Shown piece by piece: positions 63,040 to 64,000 of a stretch of 64,000 nt of DNA. Position 1 is the first letter of the stretch. Each line of letters begins with the position of its first letter. The DNA lies in the NCBI GenBank assembly GCA_016271365.2, contig CM057456.1, positions 1,393,345,501 through 1,393,409,500 of the forward strand. The letters run 5' to 3'. A program made the translations under genes and the position numbers. This DNA comes from Neoceratodus forsteri (Eukaryota; Chordata; Ceratodontiformes; Ceratodontidae). Under the pieces are notes generated by a model. The model was not told the DNA's origin. It made no database searches and saw nothing but the letters and a program-made list of their open reading frames with translations.

Positions 63040-64000
63040 TCTGGAGGAAGTGCAGGGGGAGGCAGTAGGAGGGAGATTTTCCCTTTACCAATCTGGATGG
63101 TCCAATATCACGTCAGATCGATGGGTCCTCCAGATAGCAGAGAAAGGATACTCCCTGGAATTTACCTAGATCCCACCAGACAATCTACCAGTCCCCACCC
63201 ACTGCTCACCCTCCCACGCAGTTCTCCTGCTGGCAGTAATACAGGCCTTGCTAGACAAAAGAGCCATCCAGGAGGCCCCCTATGCTCAAAGAGGCAAGGG
63301 ATTTTACTTCCACTTCTTCCTAGTCCCGAAGAAGACAAGAGACCTTCGTCCCATTCTGAATCTGAGTCAGATGAACACATTCATCGAATACAAAAGGTTT
63401 AGAATGGTGACCTTAGCGAGCCTGTTGCCCATACTCCATCACGGAGACTTGCTCTGCTCCCTGGACATGCAGGATGCTTATATGCATATAAAGATCCTGC
63501 CATCCCACAGGAAGTGCCTTCGCTTCACCTTCCAAGGAGGGACTACCAGTTCAGGGCACTTCTATTTGGCTGTCATCAGCACCAAGGGTTTTCACCAAGT
63601 GCCTGGCAGTGTAGGCGGTGGCCCTCAGGAGAGGGGATCACTTTGTCTACCCCTACCTGGACAATTGGCTTCAAACAGCTTCCTCAGAAGACCAGTTGAA
63701 CAGGAAGATGGAGTAGATGTTCAGTCTATTCTGAACTTTGGACGTTACCTTAAATCTGCCCAAGTCACACCCGTGGCCTGCTCAAAGGTTACAGTACGTA
63801 GGAGCAGTCCTGGATACCATCCAAGGGAAAGCCTTCCTTCCCGCAGACCGGGCAACCAGGCTAATGGAGGTCACTCACTGGGTGGTAGGCTCAGACCTGG
63901 TCCCAGCGAGGTGATTCTGCAGCTTCTAGGTCATATGGTCGCAGCCATAGCCACAGTTCCCCTCGCACATTTGAATATGAGGTTCCTGCAGTGGCACCTC
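63040..64000 (+). pseudogene. DIRS copy F reverse transcriptase (cut by window end)
   Basis: WSNITSDRWVLQIAEKGYSL with EFT is the entry region. RGKGFYFHFFLVPKKTRDLR, LNLSQMNTFIEYKRFRMVTL and LLCSLDMQDAYMHIKILPSH (motif A, about 63450-63510) follow. The catalytic box reads YLDN (63654-63665), so the second Asp is lost. The FIGAEL-like block is near 63795 (QYVGAVLDT). Frames change near 63360, 63540 and 63600. Confidence 0.88.

Larger units (their letters stand above)
59270..64000 (+). mobile_element. DIRS-type retrotransposon copy F (runs off the window)
   Basis: A leader with a TATA-like box, the best gag in the window, an L2 LINE insertion at about 61409-62488, the gag end, and RT as far as 64000. 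It differs from A, C and D in leader and gag. The RT entry resembles copy E. The right end is outside the window. Confidence 0.85.

Overview
The window looks like nuclear DNA from a large, repeat-filled vertebrate genome, most likely a lungfish or an amphibian. That guess rests on abundant CR1-clade LINEs, DIRS-type tyrosine-recombinase retrotransposons, an L2-clade LINE, tRNA-derived SINEs and several short inverted-repeat DNA elements. I could not fix the species. The only host coding sequence I can support is one exon of an axonemal dynein heavy chain (plus strand, 39106-39299, DNAH9/11/17-like). The whole 64 kb may therefore be intronic to that gene.

Layout. 1-6.1 kb: the tyrosine recombinase end of a DIRS copy (copy 0), broken by a CR1 LINE, a T2/Kolobok-like MITE and an AT-rich insert. 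6.5-15.2 kb: DIRS copy A (gag, RT, RNase H, methyltransferase-like, recombinase) with a second CR1 inside its recombinase gene. 15.2-19.1 kb: a decayed, different DIRS (copy B) that carries a minisatellite in its gag region. 20.5-30.9 kb: DIRS copy C, whose recombinase is split by about 6 kb containing a second CR1-like family, itself split by a family-1 CR1. 31-39 kb: sparser, partly unique sequence with two copies of one SINE family, a ~96-bp tandem repeat and a ~295-bp satellite bounded by inverted repeats; then the dynein exon. 41.2-47.1 kb: DIRS copy D, with a hAT-like MITE. 47-49.3 kb: a cluster of foldback elements. 49.3-50.6 kb: a plus-strand CR1. 51-54 kb: DIRS copy E. 54-59.2 kb: LINE fragments, a hAT-like MITE with a perfect 8-bp target duplication, a LINE endonuclease remnant and a complete T2-like MITE interrupted by another CR1. 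59.3-64 kb: DIRS copy F, interrupted by an L2 LINE and running off the window edge.

All six recognisable DIRS bodies are on the plus strand and all are broken. Five short units (about 230-440 bp) bounded by DIRS-like terminal inverted repeats lie downstream of, or between, the DIRS bodies and hold leader-like sequence in reverse orientation. They are the best candidate here for an under-described element type. Insertion order can be read from the nesting: DIRS copies are older than the CR1, hAT-like, L2 and T2-like elements inside them.

All calls are by eye. Boundaries of degenerate repeats are approximate to tens of bases unless a target-site duplication is quoted.
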